DNA of 64,000 nt from Diplonema japonicum (taxonomy: Eukaryota > Euglenozoa > Diplonemea > Diplonemida > Diplonemidae), in NCBI GenBank assembly GCA_964019335.1, contig OZ025663.1, positions 1 through 64,000 of the forward strand. Direction: 5' to 3'. Of this stretch, positions 54,341 through 64,000 are shown piece after piece (the stretch's first letter is position 1; each line of letters opens with the position of its first letter). Position numbers and translations under genes: made by a program. Below the pieces are notes generated by a model, which saw only the letters and a program-made list of their open reading frames with translations, did no database searches and was not told the DNA's origin.

Positions 54341-55072
54341 CTACTCTATAGGTATAATACAATCCTCTGCCGACCAGAGTCTGCTTCTCTGTTTTAGGCA
54401 AGAAAGTGTTGCTTCTAACTGCTTCTGCTTCTGTTTTTCGTAATAGTCAAATCGCTCCCACACCGCGACGTCCACACCGCGCATCACAGATAGGAGTTCG
54501 GCAAATAAAGATTTTTGTAGGGCATCTCTGGCCTGTTCTTCGAGGCTGGCAAGTTGCAGCACCTGAACGGGATTGAGCAAAGAGCTGTAGTCAGCCATTA
54601 ACCACCTGCGTAGGGTTCTGCGACACCTGCTTTCGTTAAGTATCAGGTGTGTTCGTGAGCGTTGCTCGGCAGTCACCATATTGAGAACACTTGAAATATA
54701 AATGTTTGCATCACGTTCATTAGACCATTGCAGTGCAGGTGAACACCACTGGATACCCCTTTGCTGTCCTCGGTAGATGGACAGCAGATACCGACTCCTG
54801 CGATCTCGCTTTGTTGTCACTGTGTTCCTCGTTGTTTCCTCTTCCAGTTCAATAAAAGATCTCCTACATTTTTGTTCATTGCAGAAGAGTAGAAATTTCC
54901 CCCTCATTAACCTCCCCATGCTAGGCGAAGGCAGCCCAGGCATGTTGTCGGTGGCTCCCTGCGGCACAGAGTACTGCCGTGCCACCTTTCGTATTCTGCT
55001 TTGCAACGCCTTCTGCGTAGCCATCGCCATGCCTTTATCCTTATCGCGCTTCGCCCGCTTTGAAAACACCAT
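54341..55072 (-). CDS. hypothetical helical protein
   Basis: 243 residues from the ATG at 55072, twelve bases after cacaacag. It is highly charged and rich in Arg, Gln and Leu, with a basic N terminus (KRAKRDKDKG), no membrane segment, and long predicted helices in the C-terminal half (LQLASLEEQARDALQKSLFA, RFDYYEKQKQKQLEATLSCL). No family was recognised. It is isolated, with repeat-rich DNA downstream and a ~1 kb gap upstream before the Ca2+ pump gene. Confidence 0.62.
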   Translation of the reverse strand: MVFSKRAKRDKDKGMAMATQKALQSRIRKVARQYSVPQGATDNMPGLPSPSMGRLMRGKFLLFCNEQKCRRSFIELEEETTRNTVTTKRDRRSRYLLSIYRGQQRGIQWCSPALQWSNERDANIYISSVLNMVTAEQRSRTHLILNESRCRRTLRRWLMADYSSLLNPVQVLQLASLEEQARDALQKSLFAELLSVMRGVDVAVWERFDYYEKQKQKQLEATLSCLKQRSRLWSAEDCIIPIE

Positions 55073-56060
55073 CTTGCTACCTACCTGTTGTGATTAGCTG
55101 GGACTGGGGCAACGACTAAATAAAGAGATCCAACAAAGGTATAGTTGTGAAGCCAGTGACCTATGAGCAGTACGACATTATCTAAGGCGGTTCGCTGACC
55201 GCCCTTTAGCTCCAGAGCCTGCACCACTATATCTCGTCTCGTGCAGCGAGGCTCGCAAAACCCAGAGCAGAGGCTGGTGGGCGAATCAGCGATGAACAGG
55301 CGACTTACCTTTAGTTGTTGATTTTAGGCTGAAGGGTGGGATAGAAGCAATGTCCGCCCAGATATGTTGGCTGTTTGTGCCGCTTTCGTATTCATTACGG
55401 GCCGCCTCACTAGGTGCCCTTGACAAGCATCGCCTGGATTGTTGAGTTGAAACTGCAGGAAAGCAGTAAAAGTGTCGACTGCAAGTGAAGTTGCATCACG
55501 ACGGACATGAATTCTAGTAATAGTTGATACCAATCCTAGGCAGACAAGGCTCTCCCCATTTTCACTTGTTTGCAATCACAACGCCAATATCTCTAAAACC
55601 CGTTTAGCAGGGCACAGAAAATTGCCATTTTTCAAGGCTGCAATGAACTTCAGGACGCTCGTCAATGACTGAATGTTCGGTCTGTTTCTTCTGACAGTTG
55701 TTTTTTTTTTTTTTTTTTTTTTTTTCTTTTTCTCGTGCATTTTCTGAAAGAGTCTTCTCCCGGGAATTGAATTCTCTTCAAGGCAAGCTCCGAACTCTGG
55801 GATGGGGAGGTCTAGCTTATGCCCTGACTCTCTTCATCGACTTGAGACCATACAAGTGAAAAAGAGAAAGGGAATTTAATTAAGGAGTACCCCGTCTGTT
55901 CAAGCATCACGGATATGAGTCTAGGGCTAAGTAACGTCGCAATATAGCCATGGTTTAAAGTCCGGGGATTGTATTCGACAAATGAAAAAAAGTGCCAAAG
56001 AAAAAAAAAAGGGAAAAAAAAAAAAACATAAATAAAGTTTGCAAATAAATTATTGATTCC
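55073..56060. other. intergenic region downstream of the Ca2+-ATPase
   Basis: About 1 kb with a ~25-base T tract near 55700 and A-rich sequence near 56000. A minus-strand open stretch at 55324-55575 (FTAFLQFQLNNPGDACQGHL) has slightly protein-like composition but no start, partner exon or family. Confidence 0.5.
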
Positions 56061-58913
56061 TCATTGTAATGAGGGAAACAAACCTCGCTTTCTTTTCAAG
56101 AACATCTTAATCATAACTGAAACAGGAAGCGAGCCCGCACTCAGTATTATCGCTTTGAGCCACTGGTCCACGCTGACAGGCACCACACCGAAGAAGACAC
56201 CGCCGTAGTTGACAATAAAGACCTGTGTATGGTGCTGTGTAAGATGTACGTATACCTGCATCATCGTGATGACACCAGCGATGAAGACGAGGACGTGGCT
56301 GCGGTGGATCTCTGAAAACACATTCAGCTCAAGGCCCAGATGTCTTGCGTTGAAGAAATTCGCTACCTGCAGCAGCACGAAGGCGTTGAAAACACACGTC
56401 AAGTGGCTGTCACCGAAGTACTCGACACCCAACCATTCATGTCCATAAGAGAGCAAGAACAGGCAGACCTTCAATTGGTACAATCCTTGTCCGATAATAA
56501 ACCCCCACATGGACCTGTTTATGATCGGGGTGTTCTTAGGCAATGGGTCCCTGTTCAGCAGGCTCGCAGACGGCAACTCTGTGGCCAGTCCGAGTGCAGC
56601 CAACGAGTCCATGATTAGATTCAACCATAGAAGCTGGACGGGCTTCAGAGGGCTCAAGTTAGACTCGCTCATGCATGCCCCGATGATAGCTATCAAGCAG
56701 GCAGCGCTGTTTACGGTAAGTTGGAATTGTATAAACTTTCTGATGTTATCATTGACATTCCTCCCCCACATGACTGCCTTCACAACACCTACGAAGTTGT
56801 CGTCCGTCAGGATGATGTCACTTGCTGCCTTTGCTACTTCTGTTCCTGAGTTCATTGCAAACCCAACGTCTGCATGCTTCAAAGCAGGGCCGTCGTTAGT
56901 GCCGTCTCCCGTCACTGCAACCACTTGTTGTGGGTCCTCCTTCAGTGCCTCTATCAGTAGCTGCTTGTCTAGCGGTGTCGCTCTTGCGAGCACCACAGTT
57001 GATTTGACTCGTGCCGCCCTTGCTGCGCTAGACATCTCTCTGAACTCTTTCCCCTCAAGCATGTCACGGCTGTCGTTGTACTCATCGGTGACGATGCCGC
57101 ATCTCCTCGCCACTGTGACCGCCGATACCAAGTTGTCGCCCGTTACCATCTTGACTGCGATCCCGGCAGCTTTGCACTGTGCGATTGCTTCTTCCACCTC
57201 TGGTCTGATAGGTTCTTCAATACCTATGAGCGCTAGACACGTCAGTTCGGTATATACATCGAGTTCGTAACTCCGTTCGCTCCCCGGGGAATTGGCTACG
57301 CACAGGGTACGTAAGCCCATGCTCGCGTACTCGTGAAGGACAAGCTCCACTGACTTTCTGTGCTCAGCGGTGAGTGGCAGCCTTTCGCCTGCCTGGGTCA
57401 TCCAGTGAGTGCATTTTGCAAGTATCACCTCTGAAGCGCCTTTCAGATACATGACAGAGCCGCCCTTCACCTTCATCCTTGTTTTGGACTGCTTTTTCGA
57501 CGATGTAAACGGATCCCTCTTGCACTCTGGTGTGCTAGCTGGGATCAGGTCACTATAGCCCAATCTACGAACCAGCTCCATTAGGGCTAAAGCTGTTCTG
57601 TTATTCTCATCCAGAGAGCTGTAGATGATTGTTTCTGCGACTTTCTTGATGATTGCTTTGTTCGTGCTGATGTCTGACAAGTCTGCTACTGACGCCGGAG
57701 GTTCCGAGTTAATTGACACCCTCAACCAGTCAGATTCCTTAGGCCTCGCGAAATCGAAGTGTTGCCCGCCAGTCCACAGTTTTATCACGGCCATCTCATT
57801 AGTTGTGAGGGTTCCTGTTTTGTCACTACAAATGCTCGTTGCACCTCCCATCGTTTCGCAGGCAGCCAAATGTCGTACCAGGTTCTTGTCATCTAACATT
57901 TGCTGCATAGAATATGCAAGGGAGATTGTCACAGACAACGGCAGGCCTTCAGGAACTGCAACCACCACAATAGCGACAGCTGTTGTGAGCATCTCCCAGT
58001 ACTTCATGAAACTAAACCTCTGGTCTTTCAAAGTCCACAACAAAATCGTCTCTTTCGCTGCTAAAATGACGAATGTGATGCAGGCAGCAGCAACACCGAA
58101 CTTGCCTATCGTGTCTGCGAGGCTTTCGAGCTTCTCCTGCAGGGGTGTAGGCTTCTTTTTTGCTCGTGTCGCCATTGCAATGTGCCCGCAGAACGAAGAT
58201 TCCCCGACAGCTGTTACAAGAGCTGTACCTGTGCCCTCTGTGAGACTTGTCCCAGATATCAGAAACACATCACTACCACTTTTGTGGATGTCATCTGTCT
58301 CGCCAGTGATGTCACTCTCATCACATATGACGCCCTGACTAGAGATAAGAACCGCGTCTACCGAAATACGGGTGCCCGACTGCAAGACAAGCATGTCTCC
58401 AACAACAATGTCTTCCGAGCTGATATAGTGTTTTGCCCCCTCCCTGAGGACCACTTCCATCTTGTTTTCTATTGAACTATGTTCTAGCTCTGCGAACTTC
58501 TCCTGCTTCTTGAAGTCGTTGACTGCAGTGACCATTATGACGATAGTGACACTGACGAGAATGGCAGCACCTTCTATCCAGCCTGTCGAGTACTCCACCA
58601 ACCCTGTCCGCGGGTCAGGTGTAGTTAAGCCAAGCACCAGAGAGAGGACTGCTGCCACTATTAGAATTAACATAGTCCTGTCCGACCCTGCATCTTTGAC
58701 GAAGTCCCACAAGGTCAGCCTTTCTGCAGGGGGGAGAATGTTCTTCCCGTACCGTACCGCCTGTCTTTCTACTTCAGCCGAGGCCAACCCGGTCTGCAGA
58801 TTCACCTCTAGCCCTTTGGCAATTCCTGCCGCCCCTCCGAGCCTGCTGTACACCTCATGGTCCTTCTGCCCAACCATGTCACGCAGCGACTCGGCTTCGA
58901 GTGTGAAAGTCAT
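56061..58913 (-). CDS. plasma-membrane-type Ca2+-transporting P-type ATPase (P2B)
   Basis: 950 residues, complete; the ATG follows attcag by ten bases. It has ten membrane helices and all P-type motifs: DITGET (actuator), the phosphorylated Asp in CSDKTGTLTTNEM, VKGGSVMYLKGASEVILAKC (nucleotide domain), KMVTGDN and VTGDGTNDGPALKHADVGFA (hinge). The M4 block (AIVVVAVPEGLPLSVTISLA) has the PEGLP ion-binding sequence, and the M6 stretch (LWLNLIMDSLAALGLATE) is P2B-like. It pumps cytosolic Ca2+ out of the cell or into acidic stores. The C terminus is short (KMFLKRKRGLFPSLQ), so the long autoinhibitory calmodulin-binding tail of animal PMCAs is absent; regulation may come from the N terminus or be lacking. 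Confidence 0.96.
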   Translation of the reverse strand: MTFTLEAESLRDMVGQKDHEVYSRLGGAAGIAKGLEVNLQTGLASAEVERQAVRYGKNILPPAERLTLWDFVKDAGSDRTMLILIVAAVLSLVLGLTTPDPRTGLVEYSTGWIEGAAILVSVTIVIMVTAVNDFKKQEKFAELEHSSIENKMEVVLREGAKHYISSEDIVVGDMLVLQSGTRISVDAVLISSQGVICDESDITGETDDIHKSGSDVFLISGTSLTEGTGTALVTAVGESSFCGHIAMATRAKKKPTPLQEKLESLADTIGKFGVAAACITFVILAAKETILLWTLKDQRFSFMKYWEMLTTAVAIVVVAVPEGLPLSVTISLAYSMQQMLDDKNLVRHLAACETMGGATSICSDKTGTLTTNEMAVIKLWTGGQHFDFARPKESDWLRVSINSEPPASVADLSDISTNKAIIKKVAETIIYSSLDENNRTALALMELVRRLGYSDLIPASTPECKRDPFTSSKKQSKTRMKVKGGSVMYLKGASEVILAKCTHWMTQAGERLPLTAEHRKSVELVLHEYASMGLRTLCVANSPGSERSYELDVYTELTCLALIGIEEPIRPEVEEAIAQCKAAGIAVKMVTGDNLVSAVTVARRCGIVTDEYNDSRDMLEGKEFREMSSAARAARVKSTVVLARATPLDKQLLIEALKEDPQQVVAVTGDGTNDGPALKHADVGFAMNSGTEVAKAASDIILTDDNFVGVVKAVMWGRNVNDNIRKFIQFQLTVNSAACLIAIIGACMSESNLSPLKPVQLLWLNLIMDSLAALGLATELPSASLLNRDPLPKNTPIINRSMWGFIIGQGLYQLKVCLFLLSYGHEWLGVEYFGDSHLTCVFNAFVLLQVANFFNARHLGLELNVFSEIHRSHVLVFIAGVITMMQVYVHLTQHHTQVFIVNYGGVFFGVVPVSVDQWLKAIILSAGSLPVSVMIKMFLKRKRGLFPSLQ

Positions 58914-59150
58914 TTATCGTTTCCTGAATGAAATCTGAGCTGCTGATGCTGTAGCTATTACTAACTGCTAAACAAATAAAAGAAGAGGATAGATTTAAAC
59001 AGGCGCCAAACCCCACCAGACCAGTCGCGCCGACTGGACTTGGCACGCAAGTTATGACAAGACTAGGAGAAAGATAATAATACAACAGCAGGTGTGGGTG
59101 AAGATGACGTTATCTGAATACATGGTGATGCTGTCACAAGACTCGATGCC

Positions 59151-60065
59151 TCAAGTCTCGCTTTCGATGTCCACATCTATAAAGCCTGCCGGAGGTACGT
59201 CGCTGGCACCGCTCGGCTGAGGGGTGGCCCTCTCGACTTTTTCCATTTCCGTTTCTGTATTTTGAGAACTGAGTCCTTTCAGCCAAGGAACCAAGGTGTC
59301 CCATCCATAAACAAGTGCGTTGAGAACGCCCTGCGACCGGGCAAAGGCTTGGTGTAGGATGGTCATGCTCAGCATGGTGTGGCCTGAAGCCTGCAGAATG
59401 CGGTTGACTGTTCCGAAGAACCATGTAACAACAAGCACAGCAGGATAATACTTGAACTTGTGGTTCTTGCTAGCGCTGGTGCTGCCGAGGGAGCCATGGT
59501 GCCTTCTCATCACTTGCTTGTACTCTCTGTGAATGAGGAAGTAGACAACCGCGTTGAAGCTGATCACTACCCAGAGGGGAATGTAGAAGAACCCGAGTCT
59601 GTGTGTTGTATCGCTGATCCAGCACATCCCGAAGCCAGAAGGGCCGTAGATGTCCTCCAACTTCCCTACCACAGCGAGAAGAAAGGGTACACCAAACGAG
59701 AAGGCGAAATACCACCAAAAATACGCATCGCCCTTTTTCCCAGACTTGTAAGACAGGAATATAGATATTGCTAAGGAGCAAGAAATACAGGCTGTCCACA
59801 AGATAGGAACCAAGTCTGCATAGGTAACTAGGAAGCCCATCACGTCACACCCATTGTCAGCGTCGATAAAAATGCCCATAAAAACAACTATGTCTGACAT
59901 TATGTCACCTATACTCAGCCATACAAGAAGCTTCTTATACCCATCGACCTTCTCTTGTAGAATGCAAACGATAATCAAGAGTGATCCTACTAAGGACAGC
60001 CCAGCACCGACTCCTGAAACGGCCTTAATAGTTGCTTGCTCTGAAGCTGTAAAGTTGTTGCTCAT
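59151..60065 (-). CDS. cAMP-receptor-like seven-helix GPCR
   Basis: 304 residues from the ATG at 60065 (MSNNFTASEQATIKAVSG), ten bases after agaacag. It has seven membrane helices with a short N terminus bearing an Asn-X-Thr site, as in Dictyostelium cAR/CRL (family E-like) receptors: YKKLLVWLSIGDIMSDIVVF, TACISCSLAISIFLSYKSG, FGMCWISDTTHRLGFFYIPL with the conserved CWI after TM4, and YYPAVLVVTWFFGTVNRILQ. The tail is ~50 residues and Ser/Thr/Pro/Glu-rich, suitable for phosphorylation. It probably senses an extracellular small molecule and signals through G proteins; the ligand is unknown. It is the most upstream gene of the array seen here. Confidence 0.88.
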   Translation of the reverse strand: MSNNFTASEQATIKAVSGVGAGLSLVGSLLIIVCILQEKVDGYKKLLVWLSIGDIMSDIVVFMGIFIDADNGCDVMGFLVTYADLVPILWTACISCSLAISIFLSYKSGKKGDAYFWWYFAFSFGVPFLLAVVGKLEDIYGPSGFGMCWISDTTHRLGFFYIPLWVVISFNAVVYFLIHREYKQVMRRHHGSLGSTSASKNHKFKYYPAVLVVTWFFGTVNRILQASGHTMLSMTILHQAFARSQGVLNALVYGWDTLVPWLKGLSSQNTETEMEKVERATPQPSGASDVPPAGFIDVDIESET

Positions 60066-60257
60066 GTTGCCCCCTCTGTTCTGCTGCGTGAACAAGACAA
60101 CAGAAAAAAACAGGAAAAAAACAAACAAGAAACTTAAAAGTCTAGAATGGAAGCATACTGGGATTCTAGTGGAAGAAGGGCCATGTCAGTGATAAACAAA
60201 CTCTTTTTTTTCTTTTCGTCTTCTTTTTTTTTTCTCTCCCTCTCTTTCACTCAAACC

Positions 60258-61010
60258 AAGATTCTGCGCTCATGCAGTTTGCTGCCAATTCATCACCCTG
60301 AGCACCTGCATTATGTTCTCCACTTGGGCGCTACTGGTGATGACCAACATGGAGGTCAACAGCAAACAACACATCTGATGTACTTCTTATATTTCCATGT
60401 TATCCCCACCACTGAATGATATATATATGAGTTAAAAGAGGCCGGTGTTGGTGGTGCCCTGCACAAGAACTGTCTGCTTGATTACAGGGGCGCACCGCAA
60501 CCGAGTTGTAGCTTCTTCTGCATTCCGTGTCATGTCTTTAATGTGTGTGGTGTAGTTTGCTGCCTGTTTGTCACCCTAAGCATCTGCATTATGTTCTTCC
60601 ACTCGGGAGCTACCGGTGATGACCGATGAGGAGGTCAACAGTGAACAACACATCTGATGTTTTTTCATGCTATCCCCACCACCTTTGGAATAATATACAA
60701 GAGTTAAAGGAGGCCGGTGTTGGCAGTGCCCTGCACAAGAACTGTCTACTTGATTACAGGGGGTGCACCGCAGCCGGGTTGTAGCTTCTTCTGCGTTCTG
60801 CATCGTGTCCTTAATCACTGCGGCCGAGTTGTAGCTTCTTCTGTGCTCCGTGTCGTGTCCTTAATGTGTGCGGGGTTCAGTTCAACCCTAGCCGGGGCGC
60901 CCTGGGTAACCAAGATTCTGCACTCGTGTGGTTTGCTCGGTGATGACCAATGAGGAGGTCAACAGCAAACAACACATCTGATGTTTTTCTTATATTTTCA
61001 TGTTATCCCC
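60258..61010. repeat. ~300-bp tandem repeat units (about 2.5 copies)
   Basis: The block beginning near gtttgctgccaattcatcac (60278) recurs from 60547 and in part from 60840 to 61010. Shared landmarks are aacaacacatctgatgt, ttatccccaccac, gaggccggtgttgg and tgccctgcacaagaactgtc. Unit length is about 300 bp. A diverged piece is also found at 62750-62820 (ccaagattctgggcctgtg), so the family is both tandem and interspersed. No coding capacity was recognised. Confidence 0.85.
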
Positions 61011-61027
61011 ACCACCTGAAAAAGAAG

Positions 61028-61036
<9 letters not shown>

Positions 61037-61072
<36 letters not shown>
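61037..61072. repeat. poly-T tract (~36 nt)
   Basis: Uninterrupted T run followed by cttcttcgtttctcg, located directly 3' of the tandem repeat block; it may be the poly-A tail equivalent (minus strand) of a retroposed copy. Confidence 0.9.
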
Positions 61073-61073
<1 letters not shown>

Positions 61074-61211
61074 CTTCTTCGTTTCTCGTTGTTTTTGTTG
61101 TTGTTGTCGTCTCTCAGTACCTGTGTAACATCTTTTCTTGTAGACATCTGTTTATATGTTTGAACTCTGCAGCAAAAAAAAGGGGGGATGTGGTGTTGTG
61201 GTTGTATCTTG

Positions 61212-61375
61212 TATGGTCCGGTTCAGTCCAGTCCAGTCCGGTCTGGTCCGGTCCGGTCTGGTCCAGTCCGGTCCGGTCCAGTCTGGTCAGTCTGGTCAGT
61301 CCGGTCAGTCCAGCATAATTGGGTCGAAATTCACGCCAGATCCGGTCTGGTCCGGTCCAGTCCGGTCTAGTCCTA
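61212..61375. repeat. GGTCC/AGTCC pentamer-decamer minisatellite
   Basis: The pentamers ggtcc, agtcc, ggtct and ggtca alternate over about 165 bp, broken once by a unique stretch (cataattgggtcgaaattcac) near 61314. The open frames here are repeat artefacts reading alternating Gly, Pro, Val and Ser. Confidence 0.9.
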
Positions 61376-61474
61376 ATTAGGATTCACCCATCACTGCTCA
61401 AAGTCCCTCCACCTTGTACTTAACATTTATATTTGAACCACTGGGGGGAAACTAATATGGGTTGATTTCAAAAA

Positions 61475-61496
61475 GCCCCCCCCCCCCCCCCCCCAA
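61475..61496. repeat. poly-C tract
   Basis: About 20 consecutive C between aaaag and aaaatgagg. It is followed (61610-61760) by alternating G-runs and A/T-runs such as ggggggcaaaaaaaattttt. Confidence 0.95.
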
Positions 61497-61499
61497 AAT

Positions 61500-62970
61500 G
61501 AGGCCAATTGACACTTTCGTTGCATCTTTGGGCATGCCTGCTGCTGCTGGGTGGGCGACCTTGTTTCTGTTTCATACTAGGCCTTCTACCAGTGTTGTTA
61601 CAAGAATGGGTTGCCCCCCCAAGATTTTCGGGGGGCAGGGGGGGGCAAATCCAGGGGGGTGGGGGGGCAAAAAAAATTTTTTTTACAGTGTCCAAAAAAA
61701 ATTTTTTTCCACCCAAAAAAAGTTGTCAAAGACACCCAAAAATTGATTTTTTTTTTCTCAAAAGTACCTATCCTAGGCCTTAATAGAGGCTTTTAGTGAA
61801 GTGGGGTGAAAGTGAGATGTTTGGGGGTCAAAAAAAGAGGTGCCCAAAAAAAATTATTTTTCATGTGAACAAGTGGTCAAAAACACCTGAAAAGTGGTTT
61901 TTTACCTCATAAAAATTGATTTTTTTCCATAAGGGTACCTATATCAGGCCTAGTAATGGTCTATCTGTTGGTTTTCTCTCCTTTATGACTTACCCTTCTC
62001 ATTCTTTGTATTTACCCCCTTTTTTTACTGTACTTTATTGGGTGCATAGGGTGCTGGAAAAAAAAAAAAAAATAGTGTCCAAAAAAATTTTGATTAGGTG
62101 ACCACAGCTGGGAAACCTACTTCAAGGAGCATTTTGCTTATCATCACCCAAAATTAGGCCAAAATTCCAAAAATACCATTCTAAGATGAAGCTTGATTTT
62201 GTGATTTTCAGGTGGCCATTTAGACCCTAAGGAAAATTCCTAAAGTGATTTTTGAAAGATTTTTTTCAGTCCAAGTGGGGTCAAAACTTTCCATTGGCTG
62301 TTCAGAATTCCATTTTCAGGACATTTTTTGTTCAAGGGATTTATTGAAATGTGTTCTTGAAACTGTTGCTTCATCTACAGGTAAAGTAGATAAAAGGTGC
62401 AGGTCTTGTCTGTCCAAGGTAGACCAGACCAGACTTGTTCTGATATGTATGCTACCTGCTTTCATGGCACTCACATCAGGTGGATCCCTCTGGTTTTTTC
62501 AGACCGTTCCACAGCAGTGTATTCCCACTTCTCTCATCTCACAAAAGAGCTGAACACTGCAATACCAAGTGTTGGTCAGTCCTGTCCCATCCCCTAAAAT
62601 GGAATATGGGCCTGGATGGGACTCATGGGACTCCATGGGATGGGACTCCACAGGACTCATGGGACTCATAGGACTCTACTGTCATTATTTTTGATAGTTT
62701 TGCAACTTTTTCCCTTAACAACACCAGCCATGGCCCTGGTAACCAAGATTCTGGGCCTGTGTAATTTGTTGCCAGTTCATCACCCTGAGCATCTGCAATA
62801 CATTCCTCCACTTGGGCGGAGAAAAGCAAGCCAGGATAGACTTGTGTACCCTTTTTCGCTCCTTTCACTTTCACCCACCTGGGCCCCACACCCCTACCTG
62901 AGGCCAGGGAGGGAGAAAAAGAAAGGAGAGGGCTTGGCCAGCCAAAAAAAAAAGAGGTTTATTAAAAAAA
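61500..62970. other. AT-rich, gene-free repeat-like region
   Basis: Contains recurring ccaaaaaaaattttt and tcaaaaacacc/gtcaaagacaccc words (61690-61900), which suggest diverged copies of one short element. 62615-62690 has a gggactcatgggactcc-type simple repeat, and 62745-62830 is a copy of the repeat at 60258. No supported coding sequence. Confidence 0.55.
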
Positions 62971-62974
62971 AATT

Positions 62975-63784
62975 TCATATGCCACCATAGCCATGCCAGA
63001 TGTGTCCCCTTGCACATGTTGCAACTGTGAAGGGTGTGGAAATCTGTATTGTGAATTCCAGCTCTGCCCCAAACCCTGCCTCTATACCTGGAAAGAATTC
63101 TAGGAGATTAAGGATGGACTTCATCGTTTCGAAAAACGAATTCCATCTGGTCTTTGTGTACCTCTTGATCTGTCTCGTCTTTTCACGGCATACTCTATGT
63201 GAGACCTGTATGGTGTGGAGTGCCAACTGCCCAGCTTTCAAGGTCCATCTCTTGATCAGCGTTTTCACTTTGGCTCTAATGTTAGCCAGTTGCTCAATCT
63301 TGAAGATGTCACCAAGGGCAAGTTGCATGGAATGTGCAACACAATGATATGCTAGGACACCTTTGCAACTCAGCATTGTAGTTGTATTGTTCAAAAGCTG
63401 GTCCATTCCAGCAGAGAGCTCAGTGTTGTTGGAGTTGGTGTTGGTTTCAGAGTTGGAGTCAAGGTCAGTGACACCTGAAGCATCACTACTGCTAATGTTG
63501 CTGCTAACATCCTCAGTGTCGTTGAGTGAGAGGTCGAGTTCCACTTCAAAGTCTCAATGTATCTTTGCAAGCACTGCTTGCATCACACTAGCATTATCAG
63601 CACATACTGAAAATACATGTACAACATGGCTCTGAAGTTCCAGTATCATTTCACGGATGTGGGACGAAATGATGGCAGCAGTGGCACTCACTTTTGTGAG
63701 GTCTATCATCTTGCAAAAGTAGCTGTTCTTCCCATCTGACATACTAATGCCAAGGATGCTTCGACGGTTTATTAATGCAACATT
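62975..63784 (-). pseudogene. decayed hAT-type transposase fragment
   Basis: Reading 63784 to 62975 in one frame gives a transposase-like protein: RRSILGISMSDGKNSYFCKM, a TKVSATAAIISSHIREM stretch, VVHVFSVCADNASVMQAVLA (Asp of the DDE core, as in CADNA), then after an in-frame TGA (63554-63556) an acidic insert and KGVLAYHCVAHSMQLALGDI with the hAT CxxH pattern, and KTRWNSFFETMKSILNLLEF (the RW block). The C-terminal dimerisation domain is missing and the upstream frame is closed by two TGA codons (63785-63790). It is therefore an inactive fragment of a cut-and-paste element. Confidence 0.75.
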
Positions 63785-64000
63785 TCATCATGGCTGAGGC
63801 CATTCTTGTTGCCAGTCTGGGTAAGGTCTTGTGTTTTCACATATTTCTGTGAGAACACAGTTGATGCCTTTTGCGTTGAGATGTGTCCATCGATGCTGCC
63901 ACTGCTGCTGCTTGTACTTGAACTTTCTCTTTTGCACTTCTTTATTTTATTTTTATTTTTTTTATTTTTTTTTTCAAATGTTTAAACCTTTCTCTTCATT

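Noticed and set aside
55324-55575. Possible minus-strand exon
   Set aside because: Slightly protein-like but no start, splice partner or family; listed only as part of the intergenic interval.
61156-61380. Plus-strand frames in the GGTCC repeat
   Set aside because: Artefact of pentamer repeats lacking stop codons.

Overview
The window looks like nuclear DNA of a flagellate, probably free-living, protist; I cannot name the genus. It encodes p24, R-SNARE, BRCA2, a La-motif protein, TMEM43, a plasma-membrane-type Ca2+-ATPase, a Dictyostelium-cAR-like receptor, an MLO-like protein and the axonemal protein IQUB, so it is eukaryotic and very likely ciliated. The standard genetic code fits every gene.

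Layout: 1-5592 is a repeat and mobile-element landscape: an octamer minisatellite, an AlkB-like element ORF, a duplicated AT-rich block and a broken C2H2 ORF. 5593-6920 holds one truncated and one apparently whole plus-strand gene. After a convergent gap (6921-8041), every recognisable gene from 8042 to 60065 is on the minus strand, about 28 in tandem, often with only 43-140 bp between one stop codon and the next ATG. Two long gene-poor stretches interrupt the array (17145-19075; 51694-54340, which holds TIR-bearing elements). From 60066 to the end there are tandem or interspersed repeats, homopolymers, a GGTCC-type minisatellite and a decayed hAT-type transposase.

Two genome-wide features stand out. 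(1) Cis-introns are only 31-40 nt long. I rebuilt 16 of them in 8 genes by restoring reading frame and, where a family is known, family homology (IQUB, R-SNARE, p24, TMEM43). They begin mostly GTATR, end CAG (once TAG), lack a strong polypyrimidine tract, and 15 of 16 are not multiples of three. (2) Almost every minus-strand gene has an AG 2-12 nt before its ATG. With the tiny gaps and one-way gene order, this suggests polycistronic transcription resolved by spliced-leader trans-splicing. No spliced-leader RNA gene was found, so this is inference.

The most novel proteins are a p24 cargo-receptor homologue with a WW domain between its GOLD domain and coiled coil, a 3,917-residue intronless secreted protein with repeated VCY/VCF modules and a GPI-type tail, a BRCA2 orthologue with three variant BRC repeats and an unrecognised C-terminal extension across two tiny introns, and a 90-residue protein encoded by four exons in under 400 bp. 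The genes otherwise cover secretion and trafficking (p24, R-SNARE), lysosomal proteolysis (cathepsin B), lipid and metabolite chemistry (ELO elongase, NMO-like flavoprotein, L2HGDH), signalling (GPCR, Ca2+ pump), cilia (IQUB) and RNA or organelle biology (La-motif, helical-repeat protein). Their order shows no obvious pathway clustering.
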